This document shows positions 16,097 to 30,431 of a stretch of 64,000 nt of DNA, piece by piece. Each line of letters starts with the position of its first letter. The first letter of the stretch is position 1. The position numbers were made by a program, and so were the translations under genes. The notes beneath the pieces were generated by a model, which ran no database searches, had not been told where the DNA came from, and was given only the letters and a program-made list of their open reading frames with translations. Origin of the DNA: Rhodanobacter sp. ANJX3 (GTDB taxonomy: Bacteria > Pseudomonadota > Gammaproteobacteria > Xanthomonadales > Rhodanobacteraceae). Location: the NCBI RefSeq assembly GCF_014200755.1, contig NZ_JACHCM010000001.1:832367-896366 (forward strand), in the 5' to 3' direction.

Positions 16097-16791
16097 CAGC
16101 CGATCCCGCCAAGCAAGGGTACGAAGCTCACCGGGCCCAGCTCTTCCTGGATGAAGTCGCCTTCGCCATCGCCGCGCATGCGGATCAGGGTCTGGCTGCT
16201 GGCCGAACCGACGGGTGCGACCAGCACGCCGGTGGGCGTGAGCTGGTCCAGAATGCGGGTGGGAATCGTATCGCCCGCCGCGGTGAGGATGATCGCGTCG
16301 AACGGCGCCTCGTCCGGCCAGCCGAGCTTGCCGTCGTCGTGCTTCGAACGCAGATTGGTAATGCCGAGCTGGCGAAAGCGCCGCCGCGCCTGTCGCAGCA
16401 GCTCCTCGATACGCTCGACCGTGAAAAGCTCCGGCACCAGGGCCGCGAGCACGGCCGCCTGATAGCCCGAGCCGGTACCGATCTCCAGTACCTTCTTCGG
16501 CATGCCCTGTTTGGCATCGAAGTGCTCCAGCAGCACTTCGGTCATGCGCGCCACTACCCATGGCTGCGAAATGGTCTGGCCGTGGCCGATCGGCAACGCG
16601 GTGTTTTCGTAGGCGCGCGAATGCAGCGCCTGATCGATGAAGTGATGACGTGGCAGGTCGCGAATCACCTCGATCACCCGCGGGTCGCGAATGCCGCTCT
16701 CTTTCAGGCTCACGGCCAGGCGATCACGTGCGCGCTGCGAGGTCATGCCCTCGCCTTTCAGCTCAGCCGCCGGCAATCGATAGACGGTCAT
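16096..16791 (-). CDS. pcm: Protein-L-isoaspartate O-methyltransferase
   Basis: SAM-dependent repair enzyme that methylates isoaspartyl residues in damaged proteins. The SAM motif [11 protein letters not shown] (about 100-110) and the substrate-loop [15 protein letters not shown] are characteristic. Length is 231 aa with a slightly extended N-terminus; Met16 ([10 protein letters not shown]) is a possible alternative start. It lies 3 bases after surE and overlaps yqaA, matching the conserved surE-pcm-nlpD stationary-phase cluster; rpoS is not in this window. Confidence 0.95.
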   Translation of the reverse strand: MTVYRLPAAELKGEGMTSQRARDRLAVSLKESGIRDPRVIEVIRDLPRHHFIDQALHSRAYENTALPIGHGQTISQPWVVARMTEVLLEHFDAKQGMPKKVLEIGTGSGYQAAVLAALVPELFTVERIEELLRQARRRFRQLGITNLRSKHDDGKLGWPDEAPFDAIILTAAGDTIPTRILDQLTPTGVLVAPVGSASSQTLIRMRGDGEGDFIQEELGPVSFVPLLGGIG

Positions 16792-16794
16792 CGC

Positions 16795-17592
16795 TCAGAC
16801 CACCTCGTGCGCGTTGGTGCGGTCATGCTTCACGCTGTCGCTCAACTCCTCGATCCAGCTGCTGACTTTTTCCAGCGCCTGAAAGCGAGTGAGATCGACG
16901 TGAATCGGTGTGATGGAAATAAAGCCACGCTGCACCGCGTTGAAATCGGTACCGGGACTGTCGTCGTCGACCTCGCCCGCCGGGCCGATCCACCAGATCG
17001 GTCGACCGCGAGGATCGATCTGCGCCACCGAAGGCGCCGCACGATGCCGACGGCCAAGGCGGGTCACTTCGAAACCCTTAATTTCCGACCAGGGCCGATC
17101 GGGCACGTTGACGTTGAGTATCGTGTCGGCCGGCAGCGGATCGACCAGCAGGCGCTGCATCAACAGCAGCACGGCCTGCGCTGCGCAGTCGTAATGGTGG
17201 CCGTTGTGATCCTTGGTCACCAGCGACACCGCGATCGCCGGCAGTCCGAGGAAGCGCCCTTCCATCGCCGCCGACACCGTGCCGGAATAGATCACGTCGT
17301 CACCGAGATTGGCCGAATTGTTGATGCCGGACACGACGATATCGGGCTCTTCATCGAGCAGGCCGGCCAGTGCCAGATGCACGCAGTCGGTCGGCGTGCC
17401 GGCCACACGGAAGTAGCCGTTGCCCATCGGCAGCACGCGCAGCGGCGAATCCAGCGTCAGCGAGTTGCTGGCGCCGGAGCGATCGCGATCGGGCGCCACC
17501 ACGGTTACTTCGCCGACTTCGCGCAGGCGCTCGGCAAGCACGTGGATGCCGGGGGCATCCACACCATCATCGTTACTGACCAGAACTCGCAT
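16795..17592 (-). CDS. surE: 5'/3'-nucleotidase SurE
   Basis: Metal-dependent nucleoside monophosphate phosphatase linked to stationary-phase survival. Metal ligands appear in [10 protein letters not shown] (Asp8, Asp9), DRSGASNS (Ser about 39) and [12 protein letters not shown] (Asn about 95). The 265-aa length is normal. ATG 17592 follows GGAG by 4 bases; the frame is open much further upstream but without homology. It starts the surE-pcm-yqaA-nlpD unit and is divergent from the Smr gene. Confidence 0.95.
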   Translation of the reverse strand: MRVLVSNDDGVDAPGIHVLAERLREVGEVTVVAPDRDRSGASNSLTLDSPLRVLPMGNGYFRVAGTPTDCVHLALAGLLDEEPDIVVSGINNSANLGDDVIYSGTVSAAMEGRFLGLPAIAVSLVTKDHNGHHYDCAAQAVLLLMQRLLVDPLPADTILNVNVPDRPWSEIKGFEVTRLGRRHRAAPSVAQIDPRGRPIWWIGPAGEVDDDSPGTDFNAVQRGFISITPIHVDLTRFQALEKVSSWIEELSDSVKHDRTNAHEVV

Positions 17593-17760
17593 GTTGCTCC
17601 GTTGAAAGCTGACGGTTGCGCGCAGCGGTGATTTCGCGACACGTCTTAACTGTTGAAGTCTACCGGAGCGAGTGCCCGGTTTCACACGCCGTAGACTGCG
17701 CGCGTCGACTGCGGCCATGCGCATTCGCACCATCACGCACGCTTTGGTTAGCATGGGGCC

Positions 17761-18306
17761 ATGAAGCGCCGCGCATCCGCACCGATCAATGACGACGACA
17801 GCCGGCTGTTTCGCGAGTCGATCGGCGAGGTGCGCAAGCTCGATTCCGTCGTCCCGCCACCTGCAGCGGCCAAACCGGAACCACGTCCGCACATGTTCGA
17901 AGCGGACGAGGCCGCGGTGCCCGGCGAGCTGCTCGACATGGCGTTCGATCCGGCCGTGCTCGAAGTGGGCGAGGAACTGAGCTATCTGCGCGACGGCTAT
18001 TCGCCCAAACTGCTGCGCCAGCTCAAGCGCGGTCAGTTCAGCGTGCAGGACGATATCGACCTGCACCAGATGAACGCCGCGGCGGCGCAGTCCACCATCA
18101 TCATGTTTCTCGCCGAAGCCAAACAAAACGGGTTGCGCTGCGTGCGCATCGTGCACGGCAAGGGCCTGCGCTCGCGCGCCGCCGGGCCGGTATTGAAAGG
18201 TCTGACCGATCGCATGCTGCGCCGGCGCGACGACGTGATCGCCTTTGCCTCGGCGCGTCCGGCGCAAGGCGGCACCGGCGCTGTCGTCGTATTGCTGAAA
18301 GGCTGA
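17761..18306 (+). CDS. Smr-domain protein (SmrA type)
   Basis: A 181-aa protein with a C-terminal Smr domain (about 95-181), a fold with DNA- or RNA-nicking activity in relatives such as ribosome-rescue SmrB. Key marks are [20 protein letters not shown] and the late [10 protein letters not shown]. The N-terminal 90 residues are acidic and Pro-rich. It sits opposite to its neighbours, between surE and truD, and ends 13 bases from the truD stop. The specific substrate cannot be read from sequence. Confidence 0.9.
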   Translation: MKRRASAPINDDDSRLFRESIGEVRKLDSVVPPPAAAKPEPRPHMFEADEAAVPGELLDMAFDPAVLEVGEELSYLRDGYSPKLLRQLKRGQFSVQDDIDLHQMNAAAAQSTIIMFLAEAKQNGLRCVRIVHGKGLRSRAAGPVLKGLTDRMLRRRDDVIAFASARPAQGGTGAVVVLLKG

Positions 18307-18319
18307 GCGCCTGCGCCGA

Positions 18320-19393
18320 TCAGCTCTGCGCCAGTTCGCGCACCACGACCGTAGCGTACGCGCCGGCCGGCAGTTCGAAAGACAGTTCCAGCGCATCCTC
18401 CTCCAGCCAGCGCCATGTCAGATCGGTCGGCACCAATCGCAGCGGCCGGCGCTCCTGGTCCATGCGGGCGGCGACCAGACCCGCCGCCAGATCGCTGTAA
18501 CTTTCAGCAATGGATTGCTCCAGCGCACCGGCCGCTCCCTTGCTGGGCAGCTCGCCCTGGCCCCACAGCGGACCGGACGGATGAATGTCCAAACGCGCCA
18601 GCCGCTCGGCCAGCACCTCGCTGAAAGGCTCCGGCCCGAACCACGAGCGCGAGCCGGCCAGGGCCCAGATGTCGCCGTCGAGCGGGCTGTCCCACGCGTC
18701 CCTCTCGACACGCGCGGCCAGCACGCTGTTGAATATCTGCGACCGCGCCGCCGAAAGCAGAAACGAGCGCTTGTCGCGCTCGACGCGGCGCCCGGCGAAC
18801 ATGGCGCGCGCCTGCGCCACGTTGCCGCCTTCGCGACCGAAGCGCTGCTCGCCGTAGTAGTTCGGCACACCGCGCCTGGCGATCTGCTGCAATACGTGCT
18901 CGGCAGCATCGCGGTCGCCCTGCACTTGCCTCAGCACCAGCACGAAACGATTGCCACGCAGCGCGCCGCGCTTGAGCTTGCGCGAATGCCGCGTGGCCGC
19001 CAGCACTTTCACGTCGGCATGCGGAAAAGTCGACCAGTCCGGGTCAGGCTTGCCCGCCAGTTGCACGGAAAAGGTCTGCCGCGTCACCGCGTGCCGATCC
19101 TTCATGCCGGCATAGCCGACGGCTACCTGCGCTACGCCGGCGAATTTCGCCAGCTCTCTGGCTACCCAGTCGGTGTTGGCACCGCGTTTTTCCACCCACA
19201 GCAGCGCATGTTCGCCCTGGCCGTCGGCGTCGTAACCGAGTACTTCCTCGACCCGGAAATCGTCGGGCGTGCTGCGCAACTGTGCTTTGAGCGGCGGCAC
19301 GCCATAGGCCCACGGCAGTGGCGTGTTGATCGACGTGCTCTCGGCGGGCTCGCGCGACCTCGCTTGAACGGGAGTCTCTTCGGATTCGGACAT
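18320..19393 (-). CDS. truD: tRNA pseudouridine(13) synthase TruD
   Basis: Makes pseudouridine at position 13 of tRNA-Glu and a few others. The catalytic Asp lies in [14 protein letters not shown] (about residue 98), with supporting blocks NRFVLVLR and [10 protein letters not shown]. Length is 357 aa, usual for the family, with a slightly extended N-terminus. It is the last gene of the pyrG-to-truD run, 45 bases after ispF. Confidence 0.95.
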   Translation of the reverse strand: MSESEETPVQARSREPAESTSINTPLPWAYGVPPLKAQLRSTPDDFRVEEVLGYDADGQGEHALLWVEKRGANTDWVARELAKFAGVAQVAVGYAGMKDRHAVTRQTFSVQLAGKPDPDWSTFPHADVKVLAATRHSRKLKRGALRGNRFVLVLRQVQGDRDAAEHVLQQIARRGVPNYYGEQRFGREGGNVAQARAMFAGRRVERDKRSFLLSAARSQIFNSVLAARVERDAWDSPLDGDIWALAGSRSWFGPEPFSEVLAERLARLDIHPSGPLWGQGELPSKGAAGALEQSIAESYSDLAAGLVAARMDQERRPLRLVPTDLTWRWLEEDALELSFELPAGAYATVVVRELAQS

Positions 19394-19438
19394 GACGCTC
19401 CACCGGCAACGCCGGCATTTTGATGATTCAACGAGCGC

Positions 19439-19915
19439 TCAACGGCGCTCGAGCAGAACGGTGGCCTGCGCGGCGATGCCTTCGCGGCGGCCGGTGAAGC
19501 CGAGCTTCTCGGTCGTGGTGGCCTTGACGCTGATGCGGCTGACTTCGCTATCGAGATCCGCCGCCAGGCATTCGCGCATCGCCTGCGCGTGCGGGGAAAC
19601 TTTGGGTCGTTCGCCGATCACCGTGATATCGGCATTGCCCAGCGCATAGCCGTGTTGCGCCATCAGCATGGCCGCATGACGAAGAAACTGGCGACTGTCC
19701 GCGTTGCGCCAGCGCTCGTCGCTCGGCGGAAAATGCACGCCGATATCGCCCAGCGCCAACGCGCCGAAAATCGCGTCGCACAGTGCGTGGATGACCACGT
19801 CGCCGTCCGAATGCGCGATCACGCCATGACTGTGCGGCACGCGCACACCGCCAAGGGTGACGTGATCGCCTTCGCCGAACGCATGCACGTCAAAGCCGTT
19901 ACCAATGCGCATCAT
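19439..19915 (-). CDS. ispF: 2-C-methyl-D-erythritol 2,4-cyclodiphosphate synthase
   Basis: Fifth enzyme of the MEP isoprenoid pathway, a trimeric zinc enzyme. The metal site DVHAFG (Asp, His) and the downstream His in IHALCDAI are visible, with the C-terminal [15 protein letters not shown]. 158 aa. Two adjacent ATG codons (19915 and 19912) overlap the ispD stop; either gives coupled translation. The ispD-ispF pair catalyses consecutive-pathway steps. Confidence 0.96.
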   Translation of the reverse strand: MMRIGNGFDVHAFGEGDHVTLGGVRVPHSHGVIAHSDGDVVIHALCDAIFGALALGDIGVHFPPSDERWRNADSRQFLRHAAMLMAQHGYALGNADITVIGERPKVSPHAQAMRECLAADLDSEVSRISVKATTTEKLGFTGRREGIAAQATVLLERR

Positions 19916-20622
19916 CCCGTCCTCGCGAGCAGAAACTCGGCTAGCGCAAAATCCGCCGCCGTCGTGATCTTGATATTGTCCTCGGCGCCTTCGACCAGCA
20001 GCGGCGCGAAGCCGGCCTGCTCCATCGCCATCGCCTCGTCGCTGACCTTGACGCCGCGTGCGGCGACATCGTGCAAGGCTGCACTCAACTGGCCACGACG
20101 AAACATCTGTGGCGTAAACGCACGCCATCGCTCGTCGCGCGGCTCGGTGGCCATGCTGCGCGACGCGTCGTTGACGCGCTTGAGGGTGTCGCGCAGTGGT
20201 GCACCAAGCAGGCCGCCATCCACCGCTGTGCAAAGATCGATCAACCGGCTGATATCGGCCTGCCGCACGCAGGGCCTTGCCGCGTCGTGTACCAGAATGA
20301 AATCATCGGCGCCCACATTGGCGGGTAAGGCCTCGAGTCCGGCCAGCACCGAATCGCTCCGCTCGGCACCGCCGATGGCGGTGAACACCGGCTTGCCGTG
20401 CAGCGAGTCGATTGCGGGCCAATGCACATCCGACGAACCAAGCGTCACCAGCAGCCCGGCGATGCGCGGATGAGCCGCGAGGCGCTCGAGCGTGTGCAGA
20501 ATCAGCGGGCGCCCGGCCAGCGGCAGATATTGCTTGGGGCAGTCGCCGCCGACCCGCGTGCCGCGTCCGGCCGCCGGCACCACGCACCAGAAAGAGCCGC
20601 TTGTAAGTGTCGGCACACTCAC
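19912..20622 (-). CDS. ispD: 2-C-methyl-D-erythritol 4-phosphate cytidylyltransferase
   Basis: Third enzyme of the MEP pathway, transferring CMP from CTP. The nucleotide-binding motif [17 protein letters not shown] is at about residues 17-33 and the VHDAARPC block near 113. 236 aa. It overlaps ftsB upstream by 4 bases and ispF downstream by 4 bases, so ftsB-ispD-ispF behave as one translational string. Confidence 0.96.
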   Translation of the reverse strand: MSVPTLTSGSFWCVVPAAGRGTRVGGDCPKQYLPLAGRPLILHTLERLAAHPRIAGLLVTLGSSDVHWPAIDSLHGKPVFTAIGGAERSDSVLAGLEALPANVGADDFILVHDAARPCVRQADISRLIDLCTAVDGGLLGAPLRDTLKRVNDASRSMATEPRDERWRAFTPQMFRRGQLSAALHDVAARGVKVSDEAMAMEQAGFAPLLVEGAEDNIKITTAADFALAEFLLARTG

Positions 20623-20957
20623 GGCTGGCCGGCTTGCGCCGCCGTCGATGCCGCTGCTGGCTGCACTGACGAAGCCGCAGCCGGCGCCTCGACCACCTGA
20701 TAAAAGGTTTCGCCCGGCTTGATCAGGCCCAGCTCGGTACGCGCGCGAGCTTCGACGGCCTGGTCGCCGTGCTTGAGATCCTGCACGTCGGCGCCCAGCG
20801 CCTGATTGCGCTGAGTCAGACGATCGTTTTCATCGCCCTGTTTCTTCACCGCGACGCGCAGACTGTCGACGTCGCGCATGCTGCCCGCGCCGGACCACAG
20901 CTTCAGCTGCAGTCCGACCAGGATGAGGAGCAAAACCAGGGCGACCCAGCGCAGCAT
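20619..20957 (-). CDS. ftsB: Cell division protein FtsB
   Basis: Small bitopic divisome protein forming a complex with FtsQ and FtsL. An N-terminal membrane segment (about 4-22) is followed by a periplasmic coiled coil (about 30-70) and the conserved ARTELGLIKPGETFYQV. 112 aa; the Ala-rich tail of about 20 residues is longer than in E. coli. The gene lies 19 bases after eno and overlaps ispD, the common gammaproteobacterial order. Confidence 0.94.
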   Translation of the reverse strand: MLRWVALVLLLILVGLQLKLWSGAGSMRDVDSLRVAVKKQGDENDRLTQRNQALGADVQDLKHGDQAVEARARTELGLIKPGETFYQVVEAPAAASSVQPAAASTAAQAGQP

Positions 20958-20976
20958 CGGCAGTCAAACGCCCCGC

Positions 20977-22296
<1,320 letters not shown>

Positions 22297-22336
22297 CTAA
22301 CGAAAGGAGTCACGCGCGCCAAAGCGGCGCCTGCGC

Positions 22337-24903
<2,567 letters not shown>

Positions 24904-24984
24904 TTAATATTCGACCGATTTAATTCATCCACGGCGCTGTCGCAGCGCGTGAAAAGGCGCCGGATCGCCTGCTAGCATGAACGC

Positions 24985-26829
24985 ATGACCTCTTCCGCCA
25001 TCTCCCCGATTCCCGGCCGTCTGGCCGCCTTGCGCGCCGCCATGCAGCAGCATCGTGTCGCCGCCGTACTTGTGCCCAGCGCCGACCCGCATCTTTCAGA
25101 GTACCTCCCCGACCACTGGCAGGCACGCGCATGGCTGTCCGGTTTCACCGGTTCCGCGGGCACGCTGATCGTTACGGCCGACCATGCCGGGCTGTGGACC
25201 GACTCGCGCTATTTTTCGCAGGCCGAGCAGCAGCTGGCCGGTACCGGCATTTCGCTGATGAAGCTGCAGGTGCCTCACGCGGCCGAACACCTGGCGTGGC
25301 TGCAAAAGCATTTGCATGAGGGCGACGTGCTGGCAATCGCGGGCGACAGCGTGGCGGTGAATACGCAGCGACAGATCGAGAAAAAGTTGAGCGACCGCGG
25401 CGCCACCCTGCGCACGGACCTCGATCTGCCAGGTGCCATCTGGAGCGATCGCCCGGCGCTGCCCACCGCTCCGGTGGTGGCGCACGATGCGGCCTTTGCG
25501 GTGATTCCCCGCGCAGAAAAGCTCGCCCGCGTGCGCGACAGCATGCGCAAGCTCGGCGCCACGCATCACCTTATTTCCAGCCTCGACGATATCGCCTGGC
25601 TGACCAACCTGCGCGGCAGCGACGTGGAATGCAACCCGGTCTTTCTGGCACACCTGCTGATCGAAGCCGGCGGCCACGGCACGTTATTTGTCGCGCGCAG
25701 CAAACTCAGCGATGCGCTGGTCGGCGCGCTGGCCGCCGACGGCATCGCGGTCGCCGATTACGCCACGATCACCTCCGCGCTCGCCGATCTGGGCGCGCAA
25801 GATAGTCTTTTGCTGGACAGCGGCCGCATCGTCAGCACCATCGACGCCGCCATTCCTGCGGCGGTCAAGCGCATCGAGGCTGCCAACCCCAGCACCGCGA
25901 TGAAAGCGCGCAAAAGCGCCGCCGAACTCGACCATGTGCGCGAAGTGATGCGCCGCGACGGCGCCGCACTGGTTTGCGCCTTCCGCCGGCTGGAACAGCG
26001 TCTCGCCGCCGGCATGGCGCTGACCGAGCTGGATGTCGACACGCTTTTATATGAGGAGCGCTCGATCCAGCCCGGCTACGTCGGCAAGAGTTTCGACACC
26101 ATCGCCGGTTACCAGGCCAACGGCGCCCTGCCGCACTATCGCGCCACGCCCGAGCAGCACAGCCACCTGCAGGCCAAAGGCCTGCTGCTGATCGACTCCG
26201 GCGGCCAGTACCACGGCGGCACCACCGACATCACCCGCGTGCTGGCGCTGGGCCCGACCACCGACGAGCAGCGCCGCGATGCCACCCTGGTGATGAAGGG
26301 CATGATCGCGCTGAGCCGCGCCCGTTTTCCCAAGGGTGCCAGCGGCCCGCAGCTCGATGCGCTGGCGCGGGCGCCGCTGTGGGCCTCGGGCATGGATTAT
26401 GGCCACGGCACCGGCCACGGCGTGGGTTATTTCCTCAACGTGCACGAAGGCCCGCACGGCATCCGTCCGCCGGTGTCCGGCAGCGCGCTGGTGGCGCTGG
26501 AGCCGGGCATGATCAGCTCGATCGAACCGGGCCTGTACAAACCGGGCCGCCACGGCATTCGCCACGAAAACCTGGCCGTGGTGATCGAAGCGGATACGAC
26601 CGAATTCGGCGAGTTCTACGCGTTCGAAACGCTGACACTGTGCCCGTTCGATCGCAACGCGCTGGAAATCTCACTGCTCAATCCGGAGGAACGCGCCTGG
26701 CTCGACGACTATCACGCCAAGGTGCGTGCCGCACTGAGCCCGCTGCTGGAAGAGGCAGACCTGGAGTGGCTCCATCGGCACTGCGCGCCGCTGCAGGTCG
26801 CATCCAGGGACGCCGCGGTCGCCGCGTAA
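24985..26829 (+). CDS. Aminopeptidase P family protein (Xaa-Pro aminopeptidase, M24B)
   Basis: Removes N-terminal residues preceding proline. The 614-aa protein has the three-domain layout of large cytosolic aminopeptidases P: two creatinase-like N-domains (1 to about 310) and a pita-bread catalytic domain. Metal ligands are visible in LLIDSGGQYHGGTTDITR (two Asp), GTGHGVGYFLNVHEGP (His), ISSIEPGLY (Glu) and RHENLAVV (Glu). No signal peptide. It is divergent from pyrG with about 145 bases between. Confidence 0.93.
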   Translation: MTSSAISPIPGRLAALRAAMQQHRVAAVLVPSADPHLSEYLPDHWQARAWLSGFTGSAGTLIVTADHAGLWTDSRYFSQAEQQLAGTGISLMKLQVPHAAEHLAWLQKHLHEGDVLAIAGDSVAVNTQRQIEKKLSDRGATLRTDLDLPGAIWSDRPALPTAPVVAHDAAFAVIPRAEKLARVRDSMRKLGATHHLISSLDDIAWLTNLRGSDVECNPVFLAHLLIEAGGHGTLFVARSKLSDALVGALAADGIAVADYATITSALADLGAQDSLLLDSGRIVSTIDAAIPAAVKRIEAANPSTAMKARKSAAELDHVREVMRRDGAALVCAFRRLEQRLAAGMALTELDVDTLLYEERSIQPGYVGKSFDTIAGYQANGALPHYRATPEQHSHLQAKGLLLIDSGGQYHGGTTDITRVLALGPTTDEQRRDATLVMKGMIALSRARFPKGASGPQLDALARAPLWASGMDYGHGTGHGVGYFLNVHEGPHGIRPPVSGSALVALEPGMISSIEPGLYKPGRHGIRHENLAVVIEADTTEFGEFYAFETLTLCPFDRNALEISLLNPEERAWLDDYHAKVRAALSPLLEEADLEWLHRHCAPLQVASRDAAVAA

Positions 26830-26836
26830 AGCCTGG

Positions 26837-29590
26837 CTAGGTACGCTTGGGCGGTACGAGCCTGAGCTTGGTGACCCCCGGCGTGGCGCTTGGGCGCAGC
26901 AGCCGTTCGATCTTGCTCGGGCTCACGGGGTAGGAATACAGATAACCCTGCCCTTCCATGCAGCCGGCGCGCAGCAGAAATTCGTGCTGCGCCTCGGTTT
27001 CGATGCCTTCGGCAATCGTCGTGAGGCCCAGAGCCTTCGACATCGCCAGCATCGCCTCGGCAATCGCCACGTCACCGGCGTTATCCGGTAAGCCGGTGAC
27101 GAAGGAGCGATCGATCTTCAAAAACGCCACGGCCGGCAGCTTGAGATAGGACATCGAGGAATAGCCGGTGCCAAAATCATCGATCGCCACGTCGATGCCC
27201 AGCGTGTGCAGCATGTGCATCGTGCGCTCGGTATCTTCACCGAGGCGCAGCATGGCGCTCTCGGTGATCTCCAACAGCAGCCGCTGCGCCGGAACGTGGC
27301 GCGCCAGCAGCGTGCGATGGATGCCTTCGACAAAGGCCGGCTGACCGAACCAGCGCGCGGAAATATTCACCGCCACCCGGATTGCCGGCACGCCAGCGAG
27401 ATCCCACGCCTGAATCTGTGCGCAGGCCGCCTGCAGCACCCACTCGTCGATGCGTCGGATCATGCCCAGGCTTTCGGCCATGGGGATGAACTCGCCGGGC
27501 AATATCTCGCCGCGCTCGGGATGCTGCCAGCGCAGCAGCGCCTCCACTGCCACGATGCGCCCGGTGCGCATTTCCACGCTGGGCTGGTACACCAGATAGA
27601 ACTCGTCGCGAGCCAGCGCCTGACGCAGCTCGCTGGCCAGCTGCAGGCGCTTGCGCGTATTGGCGTGCATCATCGGCGAGTAGAAGCGGTAGGCATTGCG
27701 CTCCTGGGTTTTCGCCGCGTACATCGCCGCGTCGGCATTGGCGATCAGCGACGACGCGTCGGTGCCATCCAGCGGAAAACCCGCCACGCCGATGCTGGCG
27801 CTCAGAAAAATTTCGTACTCGTCCACCACAAACGGTTCGGACAGGCTCGCCAGCAGCCGGTTGACGATCGGCCGGGCGTCCTCGCGCAGGCTCAGTCGAT
27901 GCAGCAGCACGGTAAATTCGTCGCCGCCGATGCGCCCGGCCATATCGCCCTCGGCCAGTTGCTGGCTGATCCGCTCGGCCACCTTCACCAGCAAGCGATC
28001 GCCGATCGCGTGGCTGTAGGAGTCGTTGACGATCTTGAACGCATCCAGGTCGATGAACAGCACGGCGATGGCCATGCGCTCACGCGCGGCCACGGCAATC
28101 GCCTCGCTGCAGTGGCGCTCGAACTCCGAGCGGTTGACCATGCCGGTGAGCGGGTCGTGCCGCGCCAGATGCTCCAGCCGACGCTGGTTGGCCTTGCTGG
28201 AAAAAATGTTGGTGAACACCGCCACGTAATACTGCACATTGTTTTCCGCATCGCGGATGGCGCTGATACTCAGCTGCTCGGGGTACGTGCTGCCATCGCG
28301 CCGCGTGCTCTGCACTTCACCGAGCCAATTGTGTCCCGCGGCGATGTTTTTCCAGATCGACAACGGCAGCGGGGAGCCGTCCGGCAGCGTGCGGGTATCT
28401 TCGAAGGGCTTGCCCAACAGCTCGCGCGTGGTGAAACCGGTGATGCCGGTGTGCGCCATATTGGTCGACACCACCCGCCGGTCGGCGTCGGCGATGATCA
28501 CGCCCTCGACGATGCTGGCCAGCGCCTCGGCCGCCACGCGGCGCTCTTGCTCCATCGCCACCCGCTCGGAGATGTCACGGATGATCGCCTGGCGCACGGA
28601 CGTCCCGCTCCAGTCGACCAGGCTGCTCTGCGTTTCGACCGGACGCTTGCTGCCATCGGCATTGAGCAGCGCGTTGACGGTCGGGCGACCTTCCTTGCGA
28701 GAAATCTGCTGGGTGAACAGGTGCACGAAGCGGTCGCCGACCAGTTCATCCCAGCGGCGCCCAGTCCATGCGCTGGCCGCCTGGTTGGCGTCCAGTATCC
28801 GGCCGCTTTCTTCGTCCACCATCACGATGGCATCGGCCGCACTGTCGAATACCAGGCGATAGCGCTCCTCGCTGCCACGAATGCTGTCCAGAATGCGTCG
28901 CGCCATGCGTACCCACAAGACGGCCGCGAGCAGGAACGCGCTGAGCACGCCCCAGAACAGCACGCGGCCCAGCCAGATCGCACCGTTGACCACTTCGACA
29001 GAGAAAAGCTGGGTGCGCGGCTCGATGAACGTATTGAGCGTATTGATACGCTCGCGCTGACGCTCGATCTCGGTCTGTGACATGGTCCCCGCGCCGTAGC
29101 CGCGTTCGAGCTCTCCGGCTACCACGTTGAGTTCGGCGATCTTATCGTCGGTGGAGCGCCAGGCATTCAACGCCTCGTTGATATGCGGCGCCGAGGAAAA
29201 GTGCTCCAGCATAAAGGTCATGCCCGGCCTCGCCGCCGGCATGATGCTGCCGCGGCGAAATACGTCCTCGATCACCGCCTTGTCGAAATGACCCGAAGCG
29301 ATGGCATCCCGACCGAAACGATCGGATTCAAGCACCCCGAAGTTGTGCTTGAAACTGGCAAGCGACGTCGCATCGCCTTTGACAGCGTAGTTGCTCAGGT
29401 CGATCACGGCCTGCTTCTGCGCCTTGGACCAAAGACTCTCGCTGTTGAGAAAACCAGCGAGAGTTATCTGGACCTGCAACACAATCCAGGTCAACGCCAT
29501 GATCAGCACGATGACAACCGCAAGCGCGTAGGCCAACGGCATTAACCGCTTTGAAAGAGGCCTCTTGAGACTCGCACCGATGAAACGCAT
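26837..29590 (-). CDS. Membrane PAS-GGDEF-EAL protein
   Basis: Putative bifunctional c-di-GMP enzyme of 917 aa. Layout: transmembrane segment about 20-40, periplasmic sensor to about 205, second membrane segment about 206-228, PAS 1 about 240-340, PAS 2 about 350-460, GGDEF domain with intact GGDEF at 555-559, and EAL domain with AVEALLRW at 681-688. Both active-site signatures are intact, so either activity is possible. The RxxD inhibitory site is absent (AEGD before GGDEF). It converges with the aminopeptidase gene. Confidence 0.93.
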   Translation of the reverse strand: MRFIGASLKRPLSKRLMPLAYALAVVIVLIMALTWIVLQVQITLAGFLNSESLWSKAQKQAVIDLSNYAVKGDATSLASFKHNFGVLESDRFGRDAIASGHFDKAVIEDVFRRGSIMPAARPGMTFMLEHFSSAPHINEALNAWRSTDDKIAELNVVAGELERGYGAGTMSQTEIERQRERINTLNTFIEPRTQLFSVEVVNGAIWLGRVLFWGVLSAFLLAAVLWVRMARRILDSIRGSEERYRLVFDSAADAIVMVDEESGRILDANQAASAWTGRRWDELVGDRFVHLFTQQISRKEGRPTVNALLNADGSKRPVETQSSLVDWSGTSVRQAIIRDISERVAMEQERRVAAEALASIVEGVIIADADRRVVSTNMAHTGITGFTTRELLGKPFEDTRTLPDGSPLPLSIWKNIAAGHNWLGEVQSTRRDGSTYPEQLSISAIRDAENNVQYYVAVFTNIFSSKANQRRLEHLARHDPLTGMVNRSEFERHCSEAIAVAARERMAIAVLFIDLDAFKIVNDSYSHAIGDRLLVKVAERISQQLAEGDMAGRIGGDEFTVLLHRLSLREDARPIVNRLLASLSEPFVVDEYEIFLSASIGVAGFPLDGTDASSLIANADAAMYAAKTQERNAYRFYSPMMHANTRKRLQLASELRQALARDEFYLVYQPSVEMRTGRIVAVEALLRWQHPERGEILPGEFIPMAESLGMIRRIDEWVLQAACAQIQAWDLAGVPAIRVAVNISARWFGQPAFVEGIHRTLLARHVPAQRLLLEITESAMLRLGEDTERTMHMLHTLGIDVAIDDFGTGYSSMSYLKLPAVAFLKIDRSFVTGLPDNAGDVAIAEAMLAMSKALGLTTIAEGIETEAQHEFLLRAGCMEGQGYLYSYPVSPSKIERLLRPSATPGVTKLRLVPPKRT

Positions 29591-29654
29591 CGATTGCCTT
29601 TTGGTTTGATTAAGCCTCGGCGATCCTTCTCGCAGTATGCATCCAGTAGCTACA

Positions 29655-30431
29655 TCAAGCTGCGGCCTCGTTCACCTTACCGAAGCTCCACTGACGCTGG
29701 ATACAGCGATCCCCAAGAAGAATCATGCTCACATAGCTACGTTTGATGCACTCGGCCAGATGGGCGACTTCAACAGGCGAAGGGTTCGTACCCATGATGG
29801 TACAGACAATTTCCAACGCCTCCCACGGATGCGTGTCATCGTAATCAGCGTGCAGGTGAAGCCAGCGCAAGCTGCCCGCACGAATCGATGGATCGAAGCT
29901 CTCCCGGTACTTTGTACTCTGATAAATCATGGCTGACCACTCGCCAGTGACACCCTCGATGGCATAGTTGGTGGCAATCATGCCTGCCGCCAGCGTCCCG
30001 CGCGAGCTGACTTCTTCGCACCAGCGCAACAGGCCATCCGTGCCGTGCGGCGCGTCGGTATGAAGAAGGTCGTCACGCGAGACACCCGCCCCCTCGGCCC
30101 AGTTGATCCAGTACTCGGCATGGTTCTGCTCGACGCGGATATTACGCACCAGCCAGCGTCGTGCCATGTCGTCACCGGCGCTGCGTCCATAACGGGTCTT
30201 CAGCAGGTTGAGCGCCATAAAGCTGGGAAAGCGCTCGATGAAGGGCCACAGGCCTTTCATGAAGTTGGCGGTCGACTCGCGATCGAGCTCCAGATTCATC
30301 ATCATCTTCCAGATTTCGTGGTCGATGACGCGTGCCTTGGTCTTGGCGCAGTCGGCGATCATGTCCTGTGCCCACTGCGGATAACTGCTGATTTCGGTGA
30401 GGGGGCCGGTACGTTCGAAATGCGTGTTCAT
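29655..30431 (-). CDS. TenA/PqqC-like (heme-oxygenase-fold) protein, possible diiron oxidase
   Basis: A 258-aa helical protein of the TenA/PqqC/iron-containing redox enzyme superfamily. Candidate metal ligands follow the pattern known for heme-oxygenase-like diiron oxidases: Glu and His in RVEQNHAEYW, Glu in YAIEGVTGEW, and the cluster HLHADYDDTH. The substrate is unknown. The start has a perfect AAAGGAG with 6-base spacing; 23 further codons upstream lack support. It stands alone, with about 65 bases to the GGDEF-EAL gene downstream and a long upstream leader containing a strong hairpin. Confidence 0.75.
   Translation of the reverse strand: MNTHFERTGPLTEISSYPQWAQDMIADCAKTKARVIDHEIWKMMMNLELDRESTANFMKGLWPFIERFPSFMALNLLKTRYGRSAGDDMARRWLVRNIRVEQNHAEYWINWAEGAGVSRDDLLHTDAPHGTDGLLRWCEEVSSRGTLAAGMIATNYAIEGVTGEWSAMIYQSTKYRESFDPSIRAGSLRWLHLHADYDDTHPWEALEIVCTIMGTNPSPVEVAHLAECIKRSYVSMILLGDRCIQRQWSFGKVNEAAA

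Noticed and set aside
27206..29080. 624-codon open frame antisense to the GGDEF-EAL gene
   Set aside because: Shadow frame rich in His, Gln and Arg with no recognisable domain.
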